This document shows, piece after piece, positions 23,051-36,919 of a stretch of 64,000 nucleotides of DNA. Below the pieces are notes generated by a model. The model ran no database searches. It saw nothing but the letters and a program-made list of their open reading frames with translations, and was not told the DNA's origin. Numbering within the stretch: the stretch's first letter is position 1; the number at the start of each line of letters is the position of its first letter. The stretch comes from Sinohyriopsis cumingii (Eukaryota; Mollusca; Bivalvia; Unionida; Unionidae): NCBI GenBank assembly GCA_028554795.2, contig CM068830.1:49982355-50046354 (forward strand), given 5' to 3'. The position numbers and the translations under genes were made by a program.

Positions 23051-23371
23051 AGTCTTTGAATTGCCTACCCCTTTTTTAAAATTTTTTTTTTTTAAAAAAA
23101 ATCCCATGTTCCATTCCCCTTGTCCCTAAACAAGCCCAAACTATTCCCCATGTTAAATTCCCCTTGTCCGTAGAGTGACCCACGATTTATCGCCATGTTA
23201 AATTCCCCTTGTCCGTAGAGTGACCCACAATTTATCGCCATGTTAATTCCCCTTGTCCATAATCTGACCCACGATTTTTCGCCATGTTAAATTTCCATTG
23301 TCCGTAATCTAACCCAGGGGGGGTCTGTAATGCTAATTCCCATTGTCCGTAAAGTACCCCCCTTAACTACT
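23007..23371. repeat. Right terminal inverted repeat of Polinton (365 bp)
   Basis: Reverse complement of 3170-3533 apart from one substitution and one extra base in a homopolymer. It ends in ACTACT, giving the CT terminus. Confidence 0.95.
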
Positions 23372-23377
23372 AACGGC
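23372..23377. repeat. Polinton target-site duplication, right copy
   Basis: AACGGC, identical to 3164-3169. Confidence 0.93.
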
Positions 23378-24660
23378 AGTTTTGAAAAATGATGGGAATT
23401 CCCCAGATGAGAGAGAGGTATTATTAACATCAGTTAGTGAAGGCAATACTGGATCTAAGAACTCAAGCAGCAGTGATGTTGAAATTGGATCAAGTTCGCA
23501 TGACTTTGGTGCACTCTTCATCACGATTGTACGTACGAAATCCATAGAGACAGGTTCAAATGCTGCTAATGGTTGCCGCTCAAATTATGTATCCCAACTG
23601 TATGATGACGACGAGTCAATTGAAATTGTGGTGTCAAGCTTATCTCTAATGGTGTGTACTTTGTCACGGAAGAAATTTGCAAACATGTCCGGAAGGTTGA
23701 CTGGAGAGAAGGTAGTTGGAAGTTAGCTTGTTAGTAATCTCGAAGAGCTCTTTGCAGCTGGAACTTTCCATGATCTTTGTAGTGTAATGGGCTGATTTCG
23801 CTGCATGGACTATATTTGTGATATTCTTCTTAGCGACTTCATAAATTTGCCTATGAATAGTGAGTCTGGTGGAAAGCCAAAGCCTCTCAGCTTTACGGCG
23901 GTCTCTTTTAGCAGTGCGAAGCTGGTCCCTAACACTACTATACCATGGAGAACACTTTTGAATTGATACTCTGCAATTGGTAGCTGGGGCATGTTTGTCG
24001 AGTAATGAACGCAGGCAGTTATCGAGTTGTCATGCTGTAGGGGGTAAGCAAGTTGTTATGTTTGCTTGGATGTCGTGTATTAGTTTTGTTCTATTTATCA
24101 TACGGAGGTTTCTCTTAGTAGCAGATAAAGGTGGATGGTTAGGGACTGATACGTCAAGATGGCATATAATGCATAAGTGATCTGATGCAAGTTCATGGGA
24201 TACCAGGCAGAACCGTAGAATGTTATCATCAGGTCTATGAAGGATCCTGTCTAAAATGTGACCATGTTTATGGGTGGGTTGGTTAACTGACTGTTTGAAG
24301 TTGAAAACATTAATGGAATCTATGAGTTTTGATGTGTTTGGGTTTCCGGGACAGTCAAAGTGAAAGTTGAAATCTCCAAGAATAATCAGGTTGCCACCTA
24401 TCGAATTTCCATACTCTAGAAGATTCGGAAATTGATCCAAAAAAAGAGAGTCAGTCAGCTTGTTTTTTTCTACTAGGAGGAGGGCGGTATTGGCAGAAAA
24501 AAATGGACTGACCTTTGTTCCAGTGTGAGTGTGGTTTGGACTAGTTCAAACGATGTGTGGTCAAAATTGAAAGTTGTGGTGTGGTTAAGACGTTTGATCA
24601 TGGAGTTCTTTGTGATGACAGCAATTCCACACGTGGTATATGTATTATCGAGCAAACATA
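23372..24660 (-). pseudogene. CR1/L2-like LINE: endonuclease and RT start, right of the Polinton
   Basis: On the minus strand, from 24655 down, the frames give apurinic endonuclease segments: GIAVITKNS, a LIILGDFNFHFD motif, and SDHLCIICHLDV. They are followed by a linker, then the start of the RT (KSCELDPISTSLLLEFLD and SSGEFPSFFKTAV). The order endonuclease then RT is that of CR1/L2 LINEs. The RT breaks off exactly at the Polinton duplication and resumes at 3169 on the other side. Frameshifts are present throughout. Confidence 0.8.
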
Positions 24661-24689
24661 CCTATATAATCACTTACATGATCTATATT

Positions 24690-25500
24690 ATCGTACTATT
24701 TAAGTACCACAATGTATAACTTAGTATTTAGTAACCTGCACGTCATTATTCATGTACCACGATGTATAACCGAGTGATTAGTGACCTGTATGTCATTATT
24801 CACGTACGATGTATAACCGAGTGATTTGTGACCTGTATGTCATTATTCATGTACCATGCTGTGTAACCGAGTACTTAGTAGCCTGCACGTCATTATTCAT
24901 GAACCACGATGCATAACCGAGTGTTTAGTCACCTGCACGTTATTATTTATGTACCAGGATGTATATCCGAGTGCTTAGTCACATCCACGTCATTATTAAT
25001 GTACCACGATGTATAACAGAGTGCTTAGTAACATCCACGTCATTATTCGGGTACTACGATGTGTAACTCTGCGCTTATTAAGGCACTACAATGCATAAAT
25101 ATCTGCTTAGTAACCTCCGCATCATTATTCATGTACCACAATGTATAAGTGAATTCACTGTAACCTGCATGTCATGTTAAAGATACCACAGTGTGAAAAG
25201 AAGTGCTTAGCATCCTGCACATTATTACTCGGGTACCACGATTTGCAACTATGTGCGAACACATGCACCACAATGTGTAACTATCGGCTTAGTAACCTGC
25301 ACGTCATTATTCAGGTACCACAATGTGTAACTGAGTGCTTATTCAGGATTCCACAATATGCAACTGCGTGCTTAGTAACCTGCACGTCATTATTCAGGCA
25401 CCACATTGTGTAATTATATGCCTGGCAACCTGCACGTCATTATTCAGGCACCATAATGTGTAATCATGTACTTAGTAACCTGCACATTACTATTCAGGGA
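24690..25500 (+). repeat. Minisatellite, ~50-bp unit, about 16 diverged copies
   Basis: Units share CTTAGTAACCTGCACGTCAT and ATTCATGTACCACGATGTAT cores with a period near 50 bp and many substitutions. The same family occurs in inverted orientation at 36920-37198. Confidence 0.85.
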
Positions 25501-27571
25501 CTATATCTTATTTCATTACTTATTTTAAATCTAGTCACTTCAGATGTCAAAAAATGTATTTGACTAGTGCAGAATGTCTTTGAATGAATTCACAATAATC
25601 CAAAGTGGTGTTAATCCAGCGAATGAACAATTTAGTAATGCCAATAAACGATTTAAATAATTCCTCTAGAATTATATCTGAACACAACAGTGAACAAGTT
25701 CAGACACTAAACTTAAAATGGGAATGAACAATTTTGCTTATCAGAACCTTAAATAAAGTCACAATCAGATGATCATGATGTGGGTTATATGTTCTCTTCC
25801 AGAACATTCTAAGATCAAAAGGCCATGTCAACGTGTTTACAAATTACCATTATCTTAAAGTACAATCTACAATCATGGACACAAGTTAGGTATCTAAACG
25901 TGTTGTTTGCAAATGACCGTTAGTTTAAACTACAACCTAAAATCATGGATAAAAATTAAGCACACAATATAGATAAACATAGCAATATAGGATGCTCTTA
26001 TTTCAGCAGTATCTTAACATTGAAAGATAGATAAATTCATCACCTTTATATTGTGAGGCACTTTCCAACATATCGAAATTTAGTCACCTTCCGGTTGCGA
26101 CTGGAAACATATGGCTTCATTTTCGGAACTTTATATATAATTATATTTTTGAGGGATCAATGTTAAAAGTTGTGCTAAATTAGGAGGTTTGTTTAATACC
26201 CGATAATTTCTACTTTTATAAGAATTAGAATGCTAGAATGGCAAGTGTGTATATGTTTCTCTTTCAGCCAATTGAGAAATGAAAGCGACTGCGATTACCA
26301 TAGATTATTTAGTCCTAAATCACATAACAAATTTCTGCTAAAGAAAGTTATTTAAATTGCATGTAACAGCAACGACATAGTTAACACATCATCATACAAT
26401 ATTTTACTAATATTTACGGTAACAAGTCTGAACCAAAATATAATAGCCCTGATTTTGATAAAATGTGTCGTAGGAAACCAACCAGTCTCTCCATACAACT
26501 TGTAAATATTTAAAAATAAAACTTTTCGCATGAAATACGTGGCTATAAGTGACGTGGTTATGTAAAAATGTTGTACAGTACGAAACAATATTCCAACCAT
26601 TATAAAGTTGATTTATAGAAACTCAGATAAATTAACAAAACCTTTTCTAACAAATAGCATCATGACAAAACTTGATAAATAAATATATAATCCAAGTAAT
26701 GCCAATGCTACAATCACACAAAATAATTTTAATCTACCACAAAAGATTGCTGTCAATCGTTCCTATGCCGTAAACATATCTAATTTGTCAGTTGTGTCTA
26801 TCAAAGATTCCTGGGAGAGACAGTCCATAGTACGTGTTCAAATTATCACTGCAAGTTTATTGTTCCCTTTATACAATTCTTTGAATGGTAATTCAATGGT
26901 TTTGTAAAGGAATTTGTATGGCTACGGTAACTTAACCAGTATGGTTAGCTAGCTCATACGTTTGAACTATTTTCACATGCAAAGGTAAATACATTTATGA
27001 GGAAACACAGGCCTCCTCTGAGCTCGGAACAACAACAAAAGTTGATTATGATCTGGGAACGAGAATGTGTTAATTGGACGAATATATCTTGTAAACCTTG
27101 TAAACGGTTGCAATTACTAGCACGCATTTTGAAGCATTTGTCTCTAATACAGTATCTTAATTCGTTCGTTTTCTTATTCAAAATTTGTAAGTCATATAGT
27201 TAGCGTGCATGAAAATTCCTCTCGAAATCAATCAATTTCATATACAGGACGAGCAAAATTACGATTGTCCGAGTCTTTTCCTGACAAGGCAGTGGATTAG
27301 TTTCTCATACTTGAATGTTATCAGCTTGATACGTTTTTAAAAATATTTTCAATTTTCAAAATTATCAATAGATGTACATGATACGTTCTAGATATTCAAG
27401 GTTAATTTTGGCGTAACTTTGGGTTTCATATCTTGTCAATTACATCACAGTTGGTAAAGCATATACTGGTTATTGGTTTTAAAGAAAAGTGCAAATCGAT
27501 TGAATGTATCAAGTCAAAATGACAATTTAGAACGAACATGCAATGCTTCGACGTTCCTTCATTCAACAATT
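25501..27571. other. AT-rich stretch, no gene; part shared with 37.6-38.0 kb
   Basis: No coding region is supported. About 25560-25990 is similar in the same orientation to 37610-38010 (shared GAATTCACAATAAT, AATTTTGCTTAT, GTTTACAAAT, TAGTTTAAACTACAACCT). Confidence 0.55.
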
Positions 27572-27827
27572 GGGGCCCCGAGTGACCGAGTGGTCTAAAG
27601 CGCTCTCCGTTACGGATCACTGCCATTTCATCTCTGTCTGCGTGGGTTCGAGTCTCGGATTCGGCTAATGTGGGTAGGTGAGAAAGTTTGCCAGTAGCTT
27701 CTCGAGGGTCGGTGGTTCTTTCCGGAGATTTACCGGGTTCTTCCTCCACCATTAATACTGGCCGCCATGCATAGTCTATCGTGTACTGAAAAATTGCGTT
27801 AAACCCTACAATAACAACAACAACAAC
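27572..27827 (+). mobile_element. tRNA-derived SINE (family A), full-length copy with TSD
   Basis: The head is tRNA-Leu-like: GGGGCCCCGAGTGACCGAGTG, with A box in GTGACCGAGTGGTCTAAAGC and B box GTGGGTTCGAGTC. A conserved body (CCAGTAGCTTCTCG, ACCATTAATACTGGCCGCC) and an (AAC)n tail follow. A 13-bp perfect duplication CATTCAACAATTG lies at 27560-27572 and 27827-27839, showing LINE-assisted insertion. Further copies: 40708-40870, 48468-48713 and 53160-53399. Confidence 0.88.
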
Positions 27828-27905
27828 ATTCAACAATTGATGTGCTCTATACATTTACTGCCAGCACATTGATATTGTGAATGCACTATATAACTTACAC
27901 TTACA

Positions 27906-27950
27906 TACCATCGCGAGTCCGAAACGCTAACCATTGGACCATTGCGGCTC
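27906..27950 (-). repeat. Short tRNA-like fragment (SINE head remnant)
   Basis: The minus strand reads GAGCCGCAATGGTCCAATGG, then TTAGCGTTTCGGACTCGCGA, like the 5' half of a tRNA (D-arm and anticodon arm). The 3' half and B box are absent, so it is not a functional tRNA gene. Confidence 0.45.
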
Positions 27951-30900
27951 CTAAATTCAGACCCAGACAATCATTTATTTCCAAACAAAATCACAATTAT
28001 CTACAAAATAACATAATTGTGATAGTTTACAAAAGCCCATTATAAAAAATACATGTAAAATTATGTTTCGACTTTTTCTTTGACAACAACTTGTTAAGTA
28101 TGAAATATTAAAAATTACCCTACTAATCGTTCTTACCGTAAAGCTTCGAAGTAGTTCACAATAAGCGTGCTTTGCCTGTTTGATTATAGTGTAGATAGCA
28201 GTTTTCATTTTAATTAGTATTTTTTTACCTCTAGAAGGAACATTTTATAAACAGACCATGATCTGAATTACGTTTTCTGGATTCTGACACAACCTAACAA
28301 CTTAGAGTCCAACTTGCTACTTCACCTGAACATGATGTAATATGGCTGTGACTTACATATGTAATAAGAAACTGCAGTCTGAAATCGGTCATGTGCAACA
28401 TGGCGTGCCAAGACATCATAATGTTTATACTTACATGCTGAGTTGGTATTATGTAAATCACCTGTGTGACGTGTTTAGGCTCGAATAAACATTAACACAG
28501 AAAGAGTGACAACAACAAGCTTTTTAAAATTTAGCAAATACTTTATTTTCCTGGAAAAATTATGCAAAATTTACAAAGGAGAAGAACTTACGGTTTCAAG
28601 AATCAAATCCAAAAATAATCAAAGAATAATCCACGAATTATTTTGCAAAAGTCCTAGTAACAAATGTTCTAATAATTTCAAGTTGGAATCCTGATGGAAA
28701 ATCCAAGATGGATGACGATGACGTATGATGTGGTCAGTACTGTGCTTATCTACAGTTCCTTGTAGAAATACAAATAATAGCACTCCGGTGTTGGAAAATC
28801 CAAATTAAATTTGTAAGCAATGTCTTTCCAAAATTTCTGTGTGAGCACTCCTCAAAATATTTCCAGAGGAAAAGGAATTAACCTTTTTGAAATCCAACTG
28901 ATCTGAAGGAAATTATAGCTCAAAGTCTGGCTACAACAAACTAACTTGACATCAGTGTAAAAAGTCCCAAACTGAGAGATCTCTCTCAAAAACAAAGGTT
29001 ATATTGTATTATAAGACGCAGTTTCGAAATTCCCCCAAGTTGCGAAATCAGAAGGGGGGTCACGTGATCATGTTTATATCACGTACACAGAATATGGTCT
29101 TGATTAGACCAATAATTTTCTCTAAGAAATAAAAATATAAAAAAAGTTGTTTACATCTTAAACCCAAAGCCCCATCATGACCTTGACAACAACCAGTCAT
29201 TTAAAACTAAAAACTAATTTTGAATCAAGGTCAGCATCTAGGCCAACACCTGGTGTTTATGAAAAGAATGATTCAGGTCAACCAATTTTCTGGAAAAATA
29301 TCATCTCCAGTGAATAAATTTACATTATAATAGTACATAATAGAATAAACAATTTAAAACGGACAAACAATTAGATTAAAATAAATATGAATTAAATCAT
29401 AAATACGTAACACCTGAAACTTGAATCTTTAACTTTATGCCTTTGAAATAAAACTAACTCGACTTTGATTTGTTTGTTTGTGATTTAAACCGTAAATTAT
29501 TTTCACACTGCAACTACCTTGTTTTCAGCAACTTGCCTTAAATACTGATGAAATGTATCGTATTGTATTCCATTTCATTGCATTGCATTGTATTGTATTG
29601 TATTGTATTGCATTGTAAACATGTGAATTTAATGACCAGGTAGAACTGAACAAATACATCTCATTTTGAATAAGTATTATAAAACAAATAATAAAATCAA
29701 AATAGAATACACGCAACAACAACAAAAAAAATTAGCTTGATTTATCATGAATATTATAATGATCACCTGTTTTATGGAATATGATGATAGTGTGAATTTG
29801 AACACACCTGAAATATTACAAAACATTTTTGATAAATGAGTTTATTTGTACACTCCAATTATGCAAAAGTATAGACCCACCTGGCTGCAACCTTGATGTA
29901 TGAAACAGCACTTAACAGTTTAACCTAGGAAAATGATATTCAAAATGGGACCAAATGTTTATCCTGGAAAGGGTCATGGATCCGTACAGGATTAAAGAAA
30001 ATTGACCTATTGTCAGAACTAAAATAACGCCCTACCCCCTCCCCCAATATAGCACATCATATAAAGCAAAGTATTTTATGTTGAATCTTACCTAGTGTGA
30101 ATTAGTGTTAATATTTTAGTGCCCACTGAAAACTACATGAATAATGGTTGAAATGGGGGGGGGGGTATTATGACGATTTGAATTTGTGTATTATTATATA
30201 TTAGCACAATGGCCGTCAGATAGATGACGGAGATTAGACCTTAAAGTCGATCAAGCTACAAGTCTGCTTGTAAAATCATGTGATATTTGCCAATTTACAC
30301 CTTCTTACAAATAACACATTAGTCCTGTTATGCATAAGTTTATTTATGAACTCCTTAATGTGTTTTTTTTTCTAAACAGGTTTATGAACTGTATGGAACC
30401 AACAGATGCCACCTTGCTGTGTGAAGTAACAATAAACACGTAAATAATGTATTACCTAGGGAAGGGATGATAACAATGCGACCGTTCTTTACTTCCGAAA
30501 AGGGTTGTGGATCTGACTGGGAAGAAACAAGGAACCACCATCACGTTAGTGTAACTAATCCTCGGACTTTGAACCTTTTTTGCATAACCTAGTAGTGTCT
30601 TGTTTTCATTTTGCATGATAGCGAGTGTCCATAGTCGATAACGTCCCGTCGTCTACGGTTTCCATGTTTGGGTCAATAGTTACGTGTGTACTTAGTTTGA
30701 ATCGATAGTACATCCTGTTTGTGCAAAAATGTGCTCCCTGTACATGTACAGCAACAAAATTGTATATTCCTTAGAATTAATCTTACAATACCCTCTTCAA
30801 CACGTTACCTTTTGATATAAACTTACTACACTAAACTGTATCTCTTTTCATTCCAGGATAGCTAGAACAAAAGTTGCCTATATGGAGGTCCATACTCGAG

Positions 30901-30972
30901 TCATTGATATGCACCAGATGTATAAATGTGCGTGTCCTGTGTTTCTTTCTTTGTACACACAGTGACAGAGAA
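27951..30972. other. AT-rich stretch, no gene recognised
   Basis: Only short chance frames are present. It holds an imperfect ATTGT/ATTGC pentanucleotide run at about 29568-29618. Two weakly similar segments near 29840-30000 and 30330-30530 are probably old repeats. Confidence 0.5.
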
Positions 30973-30973
30973 A

Positions 30974-31012
<39 letters not shown>
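30973..31012 (+). repeat. (GA)n microsatellite
   Basis: Uninterrupted GA dinucleotides of about 36-40 bp. Confidence 0.95.
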
Positions 31013-31014
<2 letters not shown>

Positions 31015-34000
31015 ACAGATTGAGTGAGCGAATGATTAAGTAAACGGAAGGTAAATGAGTAACTGGGTGCGTGGTAACTAGACTGGTGTGAATTCTCTCC
31101 AATGCATTGAAAACTACGCTAGTTCTATACAGAAGATTTTTTTAAATGTCATGCACCATAACGCAGCACTCGTATTTAAATTTTATTTCTTTCACTTCTT
31201 TTCAAAATATCGAAACTCGATCTTGTATTGAAGACATGCATATTTGTTTGAAGGTGTGTCGGGTGGGAGATTTGGCGCTGTATTGGTTTCAGTCAGTTTA
31301 AACTTTGTCATATTCGGTTTGAAATTGCGAAGGCTTACTACGAATCGACATTTCATATCACATTACATATGGTTCATATGGTATCACGGTACCAATTGTT
31401 TTTCCATATACCTCAATGCTAATGTTTTGTGAAATAAATATACTTTCTGTCCTACTTGGGCATGCATGTCACACACTGTCATATAGAACAATGCTAGATT
31501 GTCAATTTGACAATGACATAACCAGGTACTCCATTGCATTTAAGAGAGATAACTCTACTGGAACTAGACAGAAGTAAGAGTTATCTAGTCACAACAAGCA
31601 CATTTTCAGCCATGTGTACCATATTTTAAAAAAATCATAAAAAATACAAAATATGATCTAGATAGAAATTAACACAAACTCACATGTTGCCAAGAGGCTC
31701 AACTTTTTTTTAAGCCAAACAGAAAGTACAACTCTTACATAATGCACCAATCACAGCTAGTGTTGTTCTTTAATTCTGAATACAATGTTCCATACACCTT
31801 AAGCTCCGCCCACCTGGACTTGCGCAATTGGTACCGTTATACCATATAATGCACATGAGAGTTCAGCTAGTAATGGGAAGCTGTGTACAGGAGGCAATTG
31901 CTTTGGTACTGAGTATACCGTAACTGCTCTCTTTTAAGTCCTATTCTGACTGATATTTTAATACGTCACGGAGACGTTGTTGATTCTGGAATACAATACG
32001 TTATTTTCTGTATTAAATCCAATATCACAAAATAAATGGGTTCATTCAATGCACGAACAAATGCATACATAATTATGGATGGATAATGATGCACTCTGCT
32101 TTATCCACTGAAAGCTTCTGAAAACATGATATAGTGTTTTGTTTTATTATCAGTGTAATAATTATATTATACCAAAAGCTAATAATATGAGATTATTGAC
32201 ACGTGTTTAAACCTTGATCATGCTTGCTCTATGGCAGCACCTATATACCTATAAAATACATATATAAATACATATATATGTAGGTAGCTAGACTGATTGA
32301 CTGAATGAGTGGGTGAGTGGAAGGTAGGTACGGACGCTTTTAATTCTGAATCTTTTCAACTCAATTTTAATCCAGTATCAATGTTAGGAAATAAGAAGAC
32401 GGCACGGTAAAGACTATACTCATTGTTGCAAACCAGAACACATGCATCATCACAAAGATATCATATTTAAAATAAAACAGCTTTAAATTATGTTTCAATT
32501 GACTTTCTTGTTACATACAGAGACTTTTCAGCGAGCTTTCAGAGAGCATTGGCAAGTGACTTTATAGCTGTTATTTTACCCATTTCTTTACGCCGCCCCT
32601 GTTGGTCGAGGATTTTAGGCAACATAAATTTCCATATCCATCAAGGTCTTTTCGACCTCCGCGATGGTTGTTGCAGTCTCTTTGAAAACCTTTTGTGTAA
32701 TCCATCTATCGAAACAACGCCTGCGTTTTTAGATAGTTAGTAGCTTCTATGAGGCCTCCAGAGTTGTTATACACTATTTGGGGGTTGAGTACTTCTTTGG
32801 TAAAAAGATGTAAGTTCTAGAAATAGCTTCTTTTGAGTCAACTGCACATTCTAATCCAAATACATGCTCGTACCGTCTTCACCAAGCCTAAATTTGCTAT
32901 TATTATCAACTTCTTTGTGAGTTAGACCTTAATCTTTATTTACATAATTGTAAAACAAAGCCACTAATTTCCGAACGTCTTGGTGACGCAACCTTGTCTT
33001 GAGCTGCGCAATGTAGTCAAAATTCTAAGAGTACGATGTGCTCTTAGACCCGGCAGGAACATAAGGCATATCTAAGTGGCCAATGCAATTTGTATCGTCT
33101 TATGTTGTGTTATATATGTGATCACCCTCAGTCTGATCAGTCATTTCGTTAATAATGCGTCTCCTTATCACCACCCGGGAAAGCATTGTTCTGGTGTCCA
33201 ATTTATCACTCTGTATACACTCTGCTCATATTCGAAATCGGTCTTTCACAAGTGAACGTTAAACCGCAGTGCGTTCCATCCATATTAACAAGATGTCACT
33301 GCAATACAGATACACAAATCAAAGAGCCGCGCAAACAGAGGCTGATGAGCAAAACGGGTGAGGTTTCTATTTTGGAATTTCACGACGATCAACCAAAGAG
33401 CGTCTGTGTAAAGACTTTGTACTCGACAGTAATACGCAATCAGGAGACCTAAGAGGACGATTCCGCCTTGGAGCTAGAAGCTTTCGACGGATAGCTCGGC
33501 GACGATGAGCAGGTGGTTGTCTCGTGAAAGACTGTTAACAAGACGCTAACATAGTAGCATGACAACCTTCTCTCGCTATAAGAAAGGACTGCTGAAAACA
33601 AACCAATTAATAATAGACAATTACTCCCATAGGAAGCATGCTGAAGCTTACAAATGTGTTTGGGAAGTATTACAAACTACCTCACTCATCATTATTTTTG
33701 TTTCCTTAATATATTTTTTATGCATATATTACAATTAGATGACGGATGATCACTATCACCTTTGCGATTAAAAACATGAACCACGACAAGGTATTAGACC
33801 AATTACTTTCGAAGGAAAGTCCTAAACTTATAAGTTATAATATAGTATATTAAGAGGCGCAAATGAAAATGGAACAAAAGCAAACCCGCCTAGCTGGATA
33901 AATGAGGAGCAGCTTGCTAATACACGCAAGTCCAAAGAAAGCCCACCGTTTAAGGAAACAGCCATAGCGCCAGTATCCGTACTAATGCAAAGGAGAGCAA

Positions 34001-36919
34001 CTGCCAAGGATAATAGCAGCGATCAAAACAACTTGTATAGATGGCATATGGTTAATGTGTCTTTAGTTATAGGAGCAGCCATTGTGCTATTAAAAAAGCA
34101 CTAACTTATCCATGTGCCTCTTCGGATCAAAGTATATGTTTTCAACGTTATAAGGTAAAGATTTGGACGCAATGACAGCGAACACCGCGTTAAAGCTGTA
34201 TGAACATCTTCAAGGCTCTCAACATAAATGGCCCTGCAAAAGAATAAATCCCTTGACTGACTGGGGCAGCGAAGAGATCCGCAGTCAACCTAACGCCCAG
34301 TGTATATTTCAGGACGTCAGTGAAGCAATAGGGTAGTAAAACGTGGTCTCTAGTGAAAACACAGAGCATAAAACAAAACAACTTTGAGGTGGTCTATCTT
34401 GTCTTTACAATGTCTGTTACAGCTCTTGTCAATCACAATTTCGCCAAGTAGGCCGCCTCGCCTACCTAATTTCTCGGCGGTGGATTTTTGGGTCACGGAC
34501 TAAGGCAGTAGTAACCACTAGTGCAGGAGGAACGAACAGGACGCTGGAGATGTTCGTCCCTCCTGGGTCATTTCTTTATATATCTTCCCATCCGTCACTG
34601 TCCCTTTTCTTGATAGAGCTCTTGTATTATGTTATATAAAGTTGCTAATTGTGGACCCGTCGTTCCAACTGCTCGAAGGTTGTAGTCTTTAGAGGTCCCC
34701 ATGACACCCGTAAGCATAAAGGAGCTACACCGTTGCAACCTACAATCGCTGGCATTACAAATGACCACGGATGAGGGACGTGGGGGAGAGAGCAGAACTC
34801 CTCTTTGTAAATCTCACCCGGTTTGGGATACGACGGCCTGGTACGATGGTGGTTAGGGGCCCAATCTAGACCAGATAAGCAAGAAGAATCACAACTGCCT
34901 GATCCGCCATTCCAACCTGTCTTTGTCGCCAATTTTGGAAAGCAAATGTCCGATGTCCCGTTGTTTACGGTTATATGCCTCTATTAGTCGGAGTAAGGTG
35001 TCCACCCAGTTAATTATGCATGTGTGTACAAATCCTTAGGCTTGACCACCCGCCTCGATCGATGCCTCCGAGCCGTACTCTTAGTATCGGTTGCAAAGTG
35101 TATCAGCTCCCCTCTCAGTATATATCGTATAATGTCAAAACCGTTCGTCTCCAACTTGTGTCGTGTGTTTCGCTGGTGTGCATTTTGCTGTTGGCCAGTT
35201 AGAACTAGCGTTCTGATATCAGTGAAAGGCAATCTGGTAGTTGCTTAGATATGAGCGTGGACGCTGTTGATGCTCCATTTCTGGTCAAAGGGTCTGGTCG
35301 AGCCAGGAGCGCACATGTATCCCTGGTTACTCATATTCCTTCGGTCCCAGACGACTGCAACATAGACTTGGTTGTCACTACTTGACATCCCTGAGACATT
35401 GTCCACCGTTCTTTTTGTGACCCCAGATGAGCTTCTTTACAGCAGTCGCAAAAGGGTCGCTGTGGATGACCAGAACGACGTCCAGCATTAAGCAGCCTGT
35501 GACATCTGTATTAAGTCATGGATATACAGAGTGTACCCTGATGTCTGGACCGGGACTGCATGGCCTTGAGCTCTTTCTTTACCACCCAAGGTGAGACTTG
35601 TGAAACAAAAAGGTAAAGACAGTCTTTGTATGTGTGTCGTGCAGTCCTATCTCAAAGCGGAGATCGACGATGTATTGAAAGTCAATTGCGATGCCTGAAA
35701 GGGTCCCTTTCTGTGTTACATTCGTATTTTAAATCTGAACTTGCGCGAAGTGGAGTTGGAAGTCCCATTCTTTCCTACTGTTGTGGCAGTAGTAGTAACA
35801 CCCTGAATGCCCGACATTCTCGTATTCGATATACCCTAGTCTCGCTTTTATTTTAATTCATATTAAAAACAAAAACAGAAAAATACAAACCCTAACACGA
35901 TTCATTTGCGTATATACACTTACGCGATGCATGGGTTATCAGGCAGGAACCGCCATTTTTGTGTCCGTGATGAAGATTAGGCTCTTCATTGATCGGTGGA
36001 TCGAAGATTATTGTACAATTTGTATTTTTCTGTCCATTTCTTATGATGTAACTGAATAAATATGTCCACAAATATTTTTATAATATACTAAATAAATTAT
36101 TGAGCAAAAAATGGGTTTCATTTTCGGTACATCATAAATGTGAGGTCAATTGAACGCAACCCTACATTTTTCTAATAATTTCCATGGAATCACGCGAATT
36201 CGACCAACGCGAGGTTTCTCGGGAACGCATTATACGCGCAAATCGGGGGTTTACTGAAGTGGTAGCAGCGGTGGTTAATTGTTGTTGCTGCACCTGTTCA
36301 ACTACTTCGGACATATTCACAAAACTGCCGTTAATTATGCTGCATTGCTAAATTTATGAACAGAAAAAATGAAACACAAAATCTTGTGTACTTTTTTAAC
36401 CATTTCTACAACAGATATCACCCTTTGCCATGTAACTGATTTCTCTATAATTTTGCAACTTTGGTACTTATTTGTATGTTTCTAATGATATACATTTTAT
36501 GTTAAAATGTGATGAATTGACAAATTAGTTGATATGCATTACTCAAATTCACAAAATGAAAATAAAAATCTATAATACTTGGTAATTTTAGACAACAAAT
36601 GGCATCTTGTAATCCGAAGTTCTGCTTATTTCAATCGGATATCAATCTTCATGGTACTAGTAGATCACTGCTGTAATTTAAACTAAAGTGCTTATATGGC
36701 TCTTTTAAGTCCAGTTGCCAGTATGTTGCTCTGGCAGTCAAAGCTTGTTACGATGTTGATTTTTTGGTTGTTTGTTGTTTACTGTTGTGTTACGTTTTTT
36801 AAAGAATCGGCTGTATCATACCGAGAAAATACCCTTCCCAACAAATTTGAAATATTGTATTATCTGAGCTACGAGAGATGCAGAGCTAAAGTTGTGGTAC
36901 CTGAAATTTGAGTAAGCAT
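31013..36919. other. Stretch without recognised genes; GC-shifted part 32.5-35.8 kb
   Basis: 31440-32100 is AT-rich and similar to about 39880-40400 (shared AAGTCCTATTCT and CATTATTTTCTGTATTAA-like segments). From about 32500 to 35850 the sequence is less AT-rich and has fragments that look like decayed coding DNA on the minus strand (for example 35014-35232 and 34645-34932). I could not match these to a family. Confidence 0.4.

Larger units (their letters stand above)
3170..23371. mobile_element. Complete Maverick/Polinton element, 20.2 kb
   Basis: The element is bounded by long TIRs, starts with AG, ends with CT and is flanked by the 6-bp duplication AACGGC. It encodes pPolB, integrase, adenain-like protease, packaging ATPase, major and minor capsid proteins, which together define Polintons. 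The TIRs are about 99.5% identical by eye and almost all reading frames are open, which indicates recent insertion. One gene has an internal stop codon (11902-11904) and another may be frameshifted (14812-14817). The presence of capsid, protease and ATPase genes implies that relatives could form virions; this is known for the family and not shown here. Confidence 0.97.

Noticed and set aside
3170-23371. Integrated adenovirus-like or other free virus genome rather than a transposon
   Set aside because: Integrase with chromodomain, AG...CT TIRs and a 6-bp duplication define a Polinton; the adenovirus-like features are the shared virion genes.
27572-27660. tRNA-Leu gene
   Set aside because: A-box and B-box-like segments are present, but the cloverleaf is degenerate and the sequence continues into a SINE body repeated four times in the window.
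34645-35232. Minus-strand frames in the GC-shifted block as a retroelement pol gene
   Set aside because: They look like decayed coding DNA, but no catalytic motif or family block could be identified.
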